A DNA stretch of 64,000 nt from Montifringilla adamsi (lineage: Eukaryota > Chordata > Aves > Passeriformes > Passeridae): assembly GCA_017590115.1 (NCBI GenBank), contig JAGGNK010008437.1:1-64000 (forward strand), written 5' to 3'. The notes beneath the pieces were generated by a model. It was not told the DNA's origin. It was given only the letters and a program-made list of their open reading frames with translations, and did no database searches. Of this stretch, positions 33,006-44,730 are shown in pieces (position 1 is the stretch's first letter; every line of letters begins with the position of its first letter). Made by a program: the position numbers and the translations under genes.

Positions 33006-36000
33006 TGTACTGACTTGAGGCAATTTAGAGGTGTCCAATAGCAAATATCACAATCTGTTCTGAAATGTAATAAAAAAATTCTCATTATAAGTTTTGTAAG
33101 TATTGCCAGTGGTTCCATCTCAGAAACTCCTGCTTCTGTTCTTCACTATTTTGCAGTGGTTTTCCTTGTACTTTTTTAACATTTCTACTGTTCCTCCAGG
33201 GGGAAACATCTGCTAATCCTAAAAAACCCAAAAAAAAACCCCCAAAACCCCAAACAAATATGCACTAAGTATTTCTATTCACCAATTCTTATAGAGCACC
33301 CAGTTGCTCGATACGGAGGCCAAAACATCATTTAATGTCCTGGTGAACTGACCTGGAAGCTGGGACAGAGAGCACCTTTAGCAAGCTGACCTTGTCCTTG
33401 ATTTTTGTGGTTATAGAACCGCATTGTCCAGGGACTCCACTGGCACCAAGGCTGGCTGAGCACTTGCAACTTTAGCCATCAGAACCTTCTTTATTGTCCC
33501 CTCTCAAAATGCTCAGTCATGGTCTGGTCTTTCTTCAGCAGAACTAGAAATAAAAGGTACTTCTTGCCTGTCTCTGGTGATGTGACTCATCTTCATGCCA
33601 AAATGTATGGATGGCATTTGGTCACCTCATAAAAAATGATGAACAAATATCAAAATGTGATTATTGGTGTCCTAAACACAAGTGTGAGACACAAATGTGA
33701 GACACAGTGCAGACTCTGAAAAAAATGAAAAAAAAAATGTTTCTAGACATTAATAATCCTCCAAAAGAGAATTTTAAAAAAGTTTAAATAGAACACTTTT
33801 TCCTTCTTTTAGACTAGTCTGTCAAAAAACCCAATAATATAATTAGCCATACCTTTTGTTTCGCAGCAAGGACCTAACAAAAAAGTGGCACATAGCAATG
33901 TCAGCTCCTTAGTGAGCACCCTGTAGGTAGATGTGCCACACATGTAACACAAGCAGCAGACAAGAGAAGAGATGCAGAGGCCTGGAGCCTTTGATCATCT
34001 GAGGATCCACAGGGATCCTCAGGTGATCTATTTTTAACATAAACATGAATTCTAAGACCAGTTACTTCAAAGCAGAAAAGAGAAAATTCTGCCAAGAACT
34101 CTGCTGGTCTCACGGTCTCTGAACACCCTGAAGTGGTGGGTGTTCCTGAGTACCAGTTCCACCTGGAATATGCCATCACACCATTCTTCCCAACTTTAGA
34201 ACTGGATCTCCGTACAATACTCTTTTTTTGCCTTATTTTCATTGCCAGCCCTGTGCCACAGCCACACTCTCAGGTCTGCAACTGTGCAAGGCAGAGTCCC
34301 AGGCTTGGCTCCAGCAGAACAAAGGGAAACCTTGTGGAATTGGCATATACCCTCAGATGCTGCATGGGCTGCCTCAGATTTTTGCAAAACCAAGCCAAAA
34401 AAGTTGTTCAGCCCTCAGATTTCACCTGATTGAGCTGCCTGTGGATGTGCAGCAGCATGAGATACATCCCAAAGAGAGCCTTAAAGCGTGAGCTGGTTTT
34501 AATGTCTATTGAAAGGTTTAACTGCAGATCTTGGGTGACACAGGGGGTTGAGATTTGTTTTTGCAAAGCAGAAGAATAGTGGCTCACAGAGAAGGAAACA
34601 CCTTGTGTCAAATTTAGTATATCTGTAGTGTTTTACATAAGTTTACATTTTCTGTACTGTGGAAATGCTCTTCATATTGACTTCATAGGGTTTTTTTGTC
34701 CTGAAGATGCTTCTTAGAAAAGTCTTAGAGTATCAGAAGACAAAACAGTCTCTGGGAGGCAGTAAACTCTGAGTCTTGCTCAAGGCTACTTTAAAGCAAA
34801 GAACATGAAATTCTCAGCTCTGCAGAAATGTTTGCATGCCCTAATTTTATCTCTCCTTCATAGTTTGGCCACAGCTACTCTGAGGTGAAGAATAGATGCC
34901 TGTATCTCCACAACAAGCTGTCCACATGAAGAGATTCACACAGGAACTGGACAATCATTGGAAGTGGAGTCATGGCACCAGCTGTCTGCCTCAGCCAGCC
35001 AGTCTATCAAGTGTAGCTTATTTACTTAAAATTTAGGATTAATGCCTGTAAGATTATGTATGCTATTATTGAATTGTAACTTAACTATTTAAGATTATGT
35101 AAATTAGTGTCAAACTTTAATATTAAAGAAATTTCAGTATTGTAACTACTTTTGTTGTTATTGCTTATACCATATTTGAAGCTGCTTTTTTTCATGTCTT
35201 TTTCAAGGCTTAGGTTTTGTGCATTTAAATAAATTTATCAGTAGACACTGGAGGCACAGTAATTCTCTTGTGAAGTTGTGCACATTTTAAGAAAAATATT
35301 GTAGGAAATTGAAATACTTTAGGATAAGTCTAAGTCTGTTTTCTCTTCTTTCTTGTTAATGCAAACAAGAAACTCCTATTTGCCTGGAGTGATAGAAGGA
35401 CTAGAAATTTGCAGAAAAGAACAAGAAGTCACCTTGTTTTGGAGGGTTAAAGAGGCAGAAACTCAGCCCTGCAACTTCAGCCCCCATTGCAGTGATGGGT
35501 AAAACTATTTGCTGGTAGCTGTAGGTTTTTCCTATACAATTGCTACTTCCATTGTGGAAGATAAGAGCATTTAACAATCTCGTAGTTCCACTTTAATAAT
35601 ATTGGGAAAAATGAATGTTTTACAAAAATGAAATATATCTAGGTTTTGGGCAAGATTATAACTTAAACATGTTAGTATCTATTTATATGCTACTATCAAG
35701 TATTTTTTGAAAAGAGAGAGGAAAAAGAGGGTATTTTTTACATGAAATACTTACTGAAAGATTTTTGCCCTGGGTGCTATAAATATGACAAAGATTACAT
35801 GTCTATAACGATAAACTACTGTGATTACCAAATAGCAGAAACTTTCATTTCATGCAGCTTTTTGGTTTATTTCAATGTAAATTATTGCTTACTTTGTCCT
35901 GTGAAAGGACAGATTATTTGGTCAAAACTGAGCCAAATCTTTGAGTGTCTCACTGCATTTGTCATTTCATAATGATGCCAAGTGAAAAGATTATGTTATT

Positions 36001-37480
36001 ATGTTTTCAAATTTTTTTTTTTTTTTTGGTGCTTTTGACAAGATTTTGGTAGTATGGCTACCAGACTTCATCTCCAGCATCAAATTACCCTGTTGTGTGT
36101 CACTGTGAACCAGAAAATGTTTCTCTTTGAGAAGACAGGCAGTTCTCCATACTGGGACCCATTCTGGCAGTTCTGTGCCCTGTAGGTAAGCCACGTCTGA
36201 CGTGAGCTGTCACTTGGGACACGGCGCCTCTGTGTGTGTGCCTGTTCATAGCCCTGTCTCTGTGTCACTGAGACCCTGCATGGCTTATTTTCTTCGCCCC
36301 TCTTTCATAGCACTGACCTGTACTTGCCTGCACCTCTGGGTTACAGGCTGTGCCTACCCTGCAGCTGGAAGTCAGTGCTGCTGCAGAGGTCCAGCTCTGC
36401 AGTTCATTCTTGGACCAGACAGGGCTTTAATGGGAGGTTTTGCTCCACTTGCACTGAGTGTTTCTGAAGCCTAGTGAGTGTCCACAACAGCCTGTGTGCT
36501 GCAAAACGGCACTGTGAATCTGCCTCTCTCTTGTGTACCTGGACTGGACATTGCTGTTCAGCAAATGCTGGGAGCCCACTGAAGCAGGGCTTGTGATGGT
36601 GTTACTGCCTGCTGTGTAGACCTGACCCGCTCGCGCAGATACACAAACATTGCCCGTGGTGACATGATGGCTGGGGGGGCTGATAAAGTGTGCAGGAGTG
36701 CTGCTGTCATGTGCAGGCAGAGAAACAGGAAAGATGTGCTGGTGAACAGGAGAGGATTTGTTCTGGCCCATTTGAGTAAGTGTGCTGCTTCAGAGGGTGC
36801 TGGAAATCCAGTGCTATTCCGTCAGGATTCCACTCCATCACCACTTCAATGCTGCAGGCACTGTAGACAGGTGAGCTCCTCACGGGATCTCACTAATCCT
36901 TGATCCTGGCTGCTGTAAATCCTCATGCTGGTATCCAGCAGTGATCAAACTGCATGTCTCTGCTCTTTTTTCTCCACCATCAAGCCAGTGCAGAGAACTG
37001 ACTCCAGCTCAAGACATTCCACATGATCAACAGGAAACCTGGCTTTGGTCTTTCTGGCATGCAGTTCTGCTCAGTGATGGGATACAGCTTAACTGCATCA
37101 CTTGTCTGAAAAATCAAATAAGGCTTTGAACATCTTGTGTTTTGAAAGTATAAACATTGACAATCTAAAACTTCTGCAGTTTCAGCAATACTGTGGAAAA
37201 TATAATGGGAAGTAAATGAGTATAAACAGAAGGTTATACTTCCTTTGCAGAAGGTATATATCTCATTTGCACAGAGCATGAATATTTTAAAAAAACTTTT
37301 ATTGATGGTTTCCTTTCTCAAGTACACATCATTATTCCCAGTTACTGCTCCCATCACTTTTTCCCACTCTTGCTCCTCCATCCTCACCAACACCACGGAA
37401 GGATGGAGTGGGACATGTCCTCAAAATGAAAAGACTTGCAACGCCTGAAAGCTGTCAAAGGAGACACAAGGAATGGCAGT
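33006..37480. other. Intergenic DNA, mostly AT-rich
   Basis: No conserved exon, LTR or RNA gene was recognised. A T-run lies at 36010-36028. ORFs here are under 140 codons and without domains. Confidence 0.5.
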
Positions 37481-37900
37481 GCTAGGCAGAGCTCTCTGTG
37501 GATCTTTGCTTTCATTGAATCCATGAACAGTTTGGGTTGAAAGGGGGTTAAACACCTTATCATTCCATCCCCCTGCCATGGGCAGGGACAGCTTCCACAG
37601 ATTGCTTCAAGCCCTGTCCAGCTTGGCCTTGGACATTTCCAGGGATGAGGCAGCCACAGCTTCTCTGGGCACCCTATTCCAGGGCCTCACCTCTCTCACA
37701 GGGAAGAATTTCTTCCCAATATGCAATTTAATCCTGCCCTCTTCCAGCCTGAAGACATCACCCCTTGTCCAGTCACTCCAGACTTTGTCTGGTCTCTCTC
37801 CAGCTCTCTTGGAGTCCCTCTAGGCTCTGAAAGAGGCTCAAAGGTCTCCCTGAAACCTTCCCTTCTCCAGACTGAGCCCCATCAGCTCTCGCCACCTATC
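37481..37900 (-). mobile_element. CR1 LINE 3' fragment, minus strand
   Basis: A well-preserved reverse complement of a CR1 tail: CCCTGCCATGGGCAGGGAC, CCAGCTTGGCCTTGGACA, GGGAAGAATTTCTTCCC and CTTCTCCAGACTGAGCCC. Confidence 0.9.
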
Positions 37901-38264
37901 TCCATAGCAGAGAAGCTCCATCCTTGGGACAGACTAACTAAACTAAATCTCGGGGCAGAAATCAAGTACTTGATTGTGATGAACCATCAGGCTTCCGGAT
38001 AAGTAAGTTATGTTTAACATGTCTCAGCAGTTGCAGAAGGTACAGAAAAATAATAAAAGCAAGTAAATTGAGGTAAACTAAAACCAGACATAACAGAATG
38101 CTGACATCTTCAAATCAAGGACACATGGCCAAACAGCCAAGACAAGGCCAGATTATGAAGAACAAAATAAGGGCAACTCATCCAACTGGGTAAAGTGTAA
38201 TTGTGCCAGGGGAAATTGTGATCACCAGCTCGTGGCCACCTACCCAAGAAACCCACCAACCCAA

Positions 38265-38650
38265 CAGATGGGTTCAGGCCTGGAGCACAAGCTCAGTGAG
38301 GAGCAGCTGAGGGAGCTGGGGGGTTTAGCCTGGAGAAAAGGAGGCTCAGAGGGACTTTCTGGCTCTCTGCAACTCCCTGACAGGAGAGTCAGACTCTACT
38401 CCCAGGGAACAAGGGACAAGATGAGGGGATACAGTCTTAAGCTGCAGCAGCAGAGGTTTAGGCTGGACATGGTGAGGCATTTCTTTCCAGAAAGGGTGAT
38501 TAAACACTGGAAGGGGCTGCCCAGGGAGGTGCTGAAGTCAGTGTCCCTGGAAATCTTTAAGGAACATGGCACACCAATGACATGGTCTGGTTGACAAGGT
38601 GGTGTGTGATCACAGGCTGGACTTGATGATCTCATTGCTGTATTCAACTT
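38265..38650 (+). mobile_element. CR1 LINE 3' fragment
   Basis: It shows CR1 tail wording in sense order: TTTAGCCTGGAGAAAAGGAG, AAGGGGCTGCCCAGGGAGGT, and GGCTGGACTTGATGATCTC near the end. Confidence 0.9.
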
Positions 38651-38689
38651 TGAGTGGGAAGTGAAGGGACAGACACTGATCTCTGCTCT

Positions 38690-38970
38690 GTAGTGCCCAG
38701 TGACAGACCCAAGGGGACCTGAAATTGTATCAGGGGAGGTTTAGGTTGGATATTTGGAAAAGAAGGTGTTTGTGCACCGGAACAGGTTTCCCAGGGAAGT
38801 GGTCACAGCACCAACCTGACAGAGCTCAAGGTGCACATTTGGACAACGCTCTCAGGCACACGATGTGATTGCTGGAGCGTTCTGTAGGGGCAGGAGTCGG
38901 ACTCGATGAACCTTGTGGTCCCTTCCAACTCAGAACGTTCTGCGATCCTGTAATTGATTCTGTCATGAGC
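38690..38970 (+). mobile_element. CR1 LINE 3' fragment, second copy
   Basis: It carries GGGAGGTTTAGGTTGGATAT, TTTCCCAGGGAAGTGGTCAC and GGTCCCTTCCAACTCAGAAC, followed by the terminal direct-repeat-like ATTCTGT. It lies just upstream of the FN3KRP pseudogene promoter. Confidence 0.88.
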
Positions 38971-39049
38971 ACAAAAACAAAACTGAACACGTGAACTGAA
39001 ACTGGCATATGAGGAGCGAGAGGGCCCTTTGACAGCAGCGAGCGGATCA

Positions 39050-39470
39050 TCAGCCCGGCCCCTTTAGCTGCGTCAGCCGCTCCTGCCACCCTTTCTCTGA
39101 CTTAAGCCGCCCCTTGACGCCCTTCCGACTCCTTTGCCCCCTCAAACGCCCTTTCTCTGCCGCAGCTGCCCCTTGCCCGCCCCTTCTCGCCCCGCCTTTC
39201 CCCGCGCCTTTATTTCTTTTCCGGGCCGTGGCTCCCCTCACAGCGGCCGCCATGGAGGACGCGCTGGAGCGAGCTCTGGGCACCGAGGTGCTGCGGCCGA
39301 CCGGGCACTCGGGCGGCGTCTGCACCAGCCTGGGCCGGAGCTACGACCCGGGCCGCGGCCGGGTGTTCGTGAAGAGCAACTGCGAGGGGCAGGTGTGGCA
39401 GCGTGGGGACCGGGGGCGCCGGGGCTGGCCGGGCGCCGCGGTGAGGAGCGGCATTCCTGGGTTGTGCCGG
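39050..39470 (+). promoter_or_regulatory. CpG-rich 5' region of the FN3KRP pseudogene
   Basis: A C/G-rich, CpG-dense stretch spans the start codon context GCCGCCATGG and continues into intron 1. The promoter-like base composition has survived although the coding frame is broken. Confidence 0.6.
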
Positions 39471-42400
39471 TCCAAGTGTGGCAGCGGGACCGGGGCGGTG
39501 ACTGTCCCCTGTGCTGGGCACTGATGTGCCCGCACCTCGAATCCTGGGGCAGTTTTGGGCGTCTCATGACACGAAAAGCATGGAGGGGCTGGAGGATGTC
39601 CCGAGAAGGGAATGGAGCTGGGGAAGGGGCTGGAGCGCCAGGAACGGCTGAGGGAGCTGGGAGAGGGGCTTAGCCTGGAGAAAAGGAGGCTCAGGGGGAA
39701 CCTGGTGGTTCCGCACAACCCCCTGATAGAAGGGTGCAGGATCAGTCTCTGCTCCCAGGGAATAAGTGAGAAGCAACCTCAAGTTGTGTCAGGGGAGGTT
39801 TAGATTGGATGTTGGAGAAAATTTCTTCATACACAGGGTTGTCAGGCACTGGCAGAGTGCCCAGGGCAGTGCTGGGTTAGTGGTTAGACTCAGGGATCTT
39901 GGAGGGCTTTTTCAAACTTAACAATTGCATGGTTCTGTGATCTGTGGTTGCTTTTAGAGCTGTGTTTGAAGCTTGACTCTGTTTCTTGGTCTGGACAGTC
40001 ATGGTGTCTGTGAATGTCAGCACCATTCTTCTAGCCTGCCAGGTGATGGTGCATATTGTCCATGGCTTCCTAGACATTTGCTGTATTAATAGAATATTGC
40101 ACACATTTTGTGTGCATGCAGTTTGCTCTCCTTCAACTGTAAACAGAGTTTCTAAGTTAATAGAGAATGCTAGAACCTAAGTTGATTTTCACTTTGTTTT
40201 ACAAATTGAAATTTCTGCAACTGTAAAATTATCAAGCCAGATAGTACAATTCTGTCTGTATCTTGTGCATCAATAAATATTTGCTCTAAACTTTTATTAT
40301 TTTGTATTTTCTTTTATTTTACCTGTGACTGATGCTTATAGAGACTAATGCTTTTCTTTATTATCTGGCAGGCCAGGAGAATGTTTCTGAGAGAAATGGC
40401 AAGTTTGGAAGCCGTCCTGAAAACGCAGACAGTAAGAGTGCCTAAACCATCAAGGTTGTAGAACTGCCTGGGGACAGTACTGTGCTGGTGATGGAACATT
40501 TGGAAATGAAGAGCTTACACAGGTAAAACAGTTATTTTTGCTTCCCTTGACCAGAAATTTTGGCTATTATGACAATGAAATCACTTGCTTTCATAGGAGG
40601 AACTTGTTTAAATTTTTTATAAAGCATGTCAAAGGACATACAAGAAGTTTTACAGAAGAGAACTGTATGAAATACTTATAATGCCTCACCTAGCAAACTG
40701 ATAACACGTCAAGAAGTAACTCTGGGTTTTGGTTACTTTTGGCTTGTTTGTTTAGGTAATTAGTGGTTTTTACAATAAGGTTCCTTTTTACATTAGGGAA
40801 AATTACCAACCTGGTCACCTGTTTTGTGTACTTGCCTTTGATATAAGAACCAGTGCTGTAATGTTTGCCATGAGTATGTAGAGGCACTTTCCCAAATGAA
40901 TTAATCTTGATTTCAATATTTTTGCAACTCTTAGCCTTCATTTTGATAGTTTCAAACTTTTGACCTGTCTCTGTGAGTAGCTCTTAATAAGATGAATCCC
41001 ATCTGATTCCTGTGGGGATCATGACCAATTTCTTTTCTCATTTTCAGAACTTCTGTAGCCAGTTTTAAGTCTTGTCCCTCATCCTGCTCATTGCCAGGGT
41101 TTGATCCATGAAGAGCTCTCAGTGAGTCCCAAGAGAAAGGGCAGAGATCTCGCTGGTTTGGATTTCAAATGGTACCTTTGGGGTGCAAATTCTGGGGGAT
41201 AGCTACTATCTGTGTTAACAGGAATAAAATGAAGAACTAAATTTGATTTAAATGGCAGTGCCTTTAGAATACAGAAAGTTCAGAAAGGTCAAGAAAAGGA
41301 AAAGGAACATAATTTTGTTAACATGGGGCCAACTGGCTGTAAGGGTTGTTTGCAATTACTACAAGACTTTCCCGAACTTTGTAGAGGACCAGCTTTTATT
41401 AAAAATAGATATTAAACTAGGCCTACCTGACACCCATCTTTGAGACCTTTTAGAGAAGAGCAGCCAGAGACAGTGATAGAAGGAAGAGGATCAGCCTTGT
41501 TTGGTTCTGTTTTCCAAAAACAGTTTGCCAGAGGAAATAATAATATAAAAAAAGGCATAACATTTTCCACATTATGTGTGTGCTTTCTTACACATACCTT
41601 AGTGAAAATGCTTAGGGAAGTGATATCACACAGGAATTAGAACTGATAGTTTATCATTGTAGTAAATTTATGATTTCACTTTCAATAGTGGTGTCAGAAA
41701 CAACGAAGTAAGTACATTTTGTCTATATTAATATGCAGTTTTGATAGGAAGACAAAGTGCTTATAATACTGGAATATTTTGGGAACCTATTTTGTTAGAG
41801 GTGAAGAATTGTTACTTGCTTGATAGACATTTTCCAGTAACTCCTGGAATATCAAGATCTGGATTCATTCATGGGTCAGAGTTGCTAACATTATTTTTGT
41901 TTCTTAGACATTCAGCACTGCTTGGAACTCAGCTAGCTGATCTTCACCTTCATAACCAGCAACTTGGAGAGAAGATGAAGAAAGAAGGGAGCCCAGTTGG
42001 CACAGTACACAGCTGTTTGCAAAATTAACCTAATGAATAATAATTTACAGAATAATTAAAATAGCTTTTGCCACTTCAGGACAGGTATGTCTTCTTCCAC
42101 TAAAGATAGTATGAGAATAGGTTGGGATGAAACACACAGGTGGGGGTGTTCTTCTTTTTGCTTTTGTTTGCCCTGTGTGGATCTCTGTGATCAATTCAAT
42201 TTGGGAACCTGAACCACAATCTCTACAAGGACATGGTATCAGAAGAGATATAGTACCTCAAAATACAAAAATAAAGAGTATAACATGGCTGCTTTACACC
42301 GAGCTTTAAATTTAAAAACCAGCAGCAGCAACCATTGTATCAAAAAGAACATTAAAGTGCAACTTTTTTTATTCTCAGTGGAAGCAGCATTGTACCCTTG

Positions 42401-44204
42401 CATAGTTTTAAGATTTGTTTGCATTGTGGATGCTCAGTATTTTGTCATTGGTGTTGAATTTTTTTTTTTTGGTTTGAAAGGTAAAGGACAGGGGCAAATG
42501 GAAGTCCAGTTTGTGGATCAGTTTGGCTTTCATACAGTTACCTGCTGTGGTTATCTTCCACAGGTAGGTTATATTTCATCAGACTGATAGAATTTTAAGT
42601 TTGCCTCATTTTTCCTTCGGTGACAAAAAAGGGTCAAAATTATCATAATGTAAATAAATTAATTTTTGTGGAGCCATGAATAAGAAAAAGCATGGTTTAT
42701 CCTGCTAAGAAAAGTAGTGCTTTGGACAGCACTTGTAGCTGCATTGGATACTGACGTTTCTTCAATTTTTTGGGTTTTAGTCACTGAGAGAAAATTATTT
42801 ATTCCTCCAATTTAACATTTTAAGATAACATTCAATTGAATGGTAGCACTTACTGTCCTGGATGGTACCAGCACAAAGGCTGTGTGATCCTCAAAAGGTT
42901 TATTTGAAAAAGAAGCAAATTTGCCTTTTGTGTGTGTAGAACTGACATCTGCAGTCCTGGTCCTTCAGGTGAAGAACTGGCGCAGTGGCTGGGTGAGTTT
43001 CTTTGCCAGAGAAAGGATCCAGCCCCAGATCGACCCGACTGAAAGGAGCTCAGGAGACAGGGAAGCAAGGGAACTTTGGGCACAGCTTCAGGTACAAGTT
43101 CTCATTCTCTCAGTTCTCATTACAGTGACAGCTGGGTATCAGTTATCTAGATTTTATTTTCTTAAAACAAGGTTCCTGTTTGTTGTTGTGCACCATGTTC
43201 TGTCGGTAGGAGACTCCAGTTTTTAGGGACCAAAAGGCCCTTTTTTCTAAGGTGTAATGGCTTTTGCCACATCACCCTCTGCTGACATTCCAGAGTGAAT
43301 TCCAAAGTGCCAGCACTTTGCCTTACTATTTGGGAAATCTTACAGATGGAGATCATATTTCTCACTCCCTGGAACACTTCCATGATGGGAAACGTACATA
43401 AGCAGTACTGTTCTGCACACTGTTGATTTTCTGTTTGCATCTGGTTAAATGACTGCAGTTTTGGCTCTTTTGTCAAGGTTGCTGAGAGATGCCTGAGCCT
43501 TCTAATGCCAAAATGGTGGTAGCTGTTGTTACTAAATCTGGTCAATATTACAGCACCAAATGCAGTTTTGAATTCTTTACTGTCTTCCTAAAAGAGATTT
43601 GATTGACTGTTCTGCTGCTAGCTTTTATGAAAAACAGGAATCCTCTGGATTTGCTCAGCATCTCTGTTAACTTGGTCCTGTGCTGTCTGAAGTTACAGGT
43701 TTATTTAACTGACTTTTAAAAAGTTTAAGGTATGCAGATAAACCTCTACATTTTAAGGTGAATGACTGTAGTAATTTACATGTCTTGCTTCTCCCCCACT
43801 GCAGCTGAAGATACCCAGTTTTTTCTGTGGTGTGGAAATCATTCCTTCTCTCCTGCATGGGGATCTCTGGGGAGGAAATGTAGCTGAGGATGATTCTGGT
43901 CCAGTTATCTTTGATCCATCTTCTTTCTACAGCCATTGAGAGTATGATCTTGCAATAGCTGGGATGTTTGGTGGCTTCTTTTTATTCTGTTTATCACAGT
44001 AAAATCCCCAGAGCCGCAGGGTTTGAGAAATGCCTGAACCTTTATCAGCTTTTTCACTACATGAACCACTGGAACCATTTTGGTTCAGGGTACAGAGGAT
44101 CTTCTATAAACATTTTGAGAAACCTTGTGAAGTTGCTGCTTAAGCCAAGTACTTCTTGCACTGTTTGGAAAACCCCAGACTTGCTAGTGCAGCTGAAGGT
44201 GTAG
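39252..44204 (+). pseudogene. FN3KRP: FN3KRP-like ketosamine-3-kinase, unprocessed pseudogene
   Basis: The functional enzyme phosphorylates ketosamines on glycated proteins so that they break down. Exons seen: 39252-39392 (47 codons, TGHSGG and the ATP-site FVK), 40372-40522, 41908-41999, 42481-42563 (FGFHTVTCCGYLPQ), 42969-43091 and 43805 to about 44204 ([10 protein letters not shown] and FDPSSFY). Introns are kept, so it is not a retrocopy. Lesions: a 1-base loss at about 40447-40449 leads to TAG at 40459-40461; the intron 3 donor appears as GC at 42000-42001; TGA at 43937-43939 replaces a conserved Ser codon; a frameshift lies at about 43972-43985; and the usual stop after NLVK is lost. 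Details such as CCGYLPQ and [10 protein letters not shown] match FN3KRP better than FN3K. Human FN3KRP lies next to FN3K and TBCD, not RIOK2, so this is probably a transposed duplicate. One lesion could be an assembly error; four together are unlikely to be. Confidence 0.85.
39535..39950 (+). mobile_element. CR1 LINE 3' fragment in intron 1 of the FN3KRP pseudogene
   Basis: It contains GGCTTAGCCTGGAGAAAAGG, GGGGAGGTTTAGATTGGATG and CAATTGCATGGTTCTGTGA in sense order. Confidence 0.88.
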
Positions 44205-44589
44205 TGATGTTAAAAAAACCCTGTGAGATCCTTGACCTTCTTGCTCAGCTGAAGACCTTAGAATTAGTGAGTCCTACTACGTACCAAGTAGGAACTTTTT
44301 GGAATTGTTGGGAATAGCTTTGTCATGAAATACCTGCAGAAGGAGCTTCTTCATTTGCATAGTGAATAAACTAATCTCAGCATCCAGAAAGCACTTGAGA
44401 TTATGCAAAGTAATACAAATAAATACTGAGGAGATGCCTAAAAAGGTTGCTCTTTGTGTTTCGTTGTGTCTTCCCCCCTCTTTCTCATGCAGTTGTGAGC
44501 ATGAGAGCAATGTGAACAACGTGGTTTGAAAGCCAACAGGAAAATAATGTAACAGGAACTGTAAGAAGGGATTTGGACTTGCTGTTTAT

Positions 44590-44730
44590 TATCACGGAAT
44601 GGGTGAGGTTGGAAGGGATCACTGGATGTCATCAAGTCCAGCCTCCCTGCTTTAAGCAGAGTCCTGTAGAGCACATTACTCAAGGTTGTGTCCAGAGGCT
44701 TTTAAAGACTTCCAGTGTGTTGCTAATGTG
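44590..44730 (-). mobile_element. CR1 LINE 3' fragment, minus strand
   Basis: The reverse complement of the CR1 terminus: ATCACGGAATGGGTGAGGTT, GGAAGGGATCACTGGATGTC, AAGTCCAGCCTCCCTGC. Confidence 0.8.

Noticed and set aside
39134..39673. 179-codon plus-strand ORF over FN3KRP exon 1
   Set aside because: Wrong frame for the kinase; product of the CpG-rich composition and the CR1 copy in intron 1.
41252..41443. Basic 63-codon ORF in an FN3KRP pseudogene intron
   Set aside because: No similarity to the kinase or to a known repeat could be recognised and no splice sites fit.
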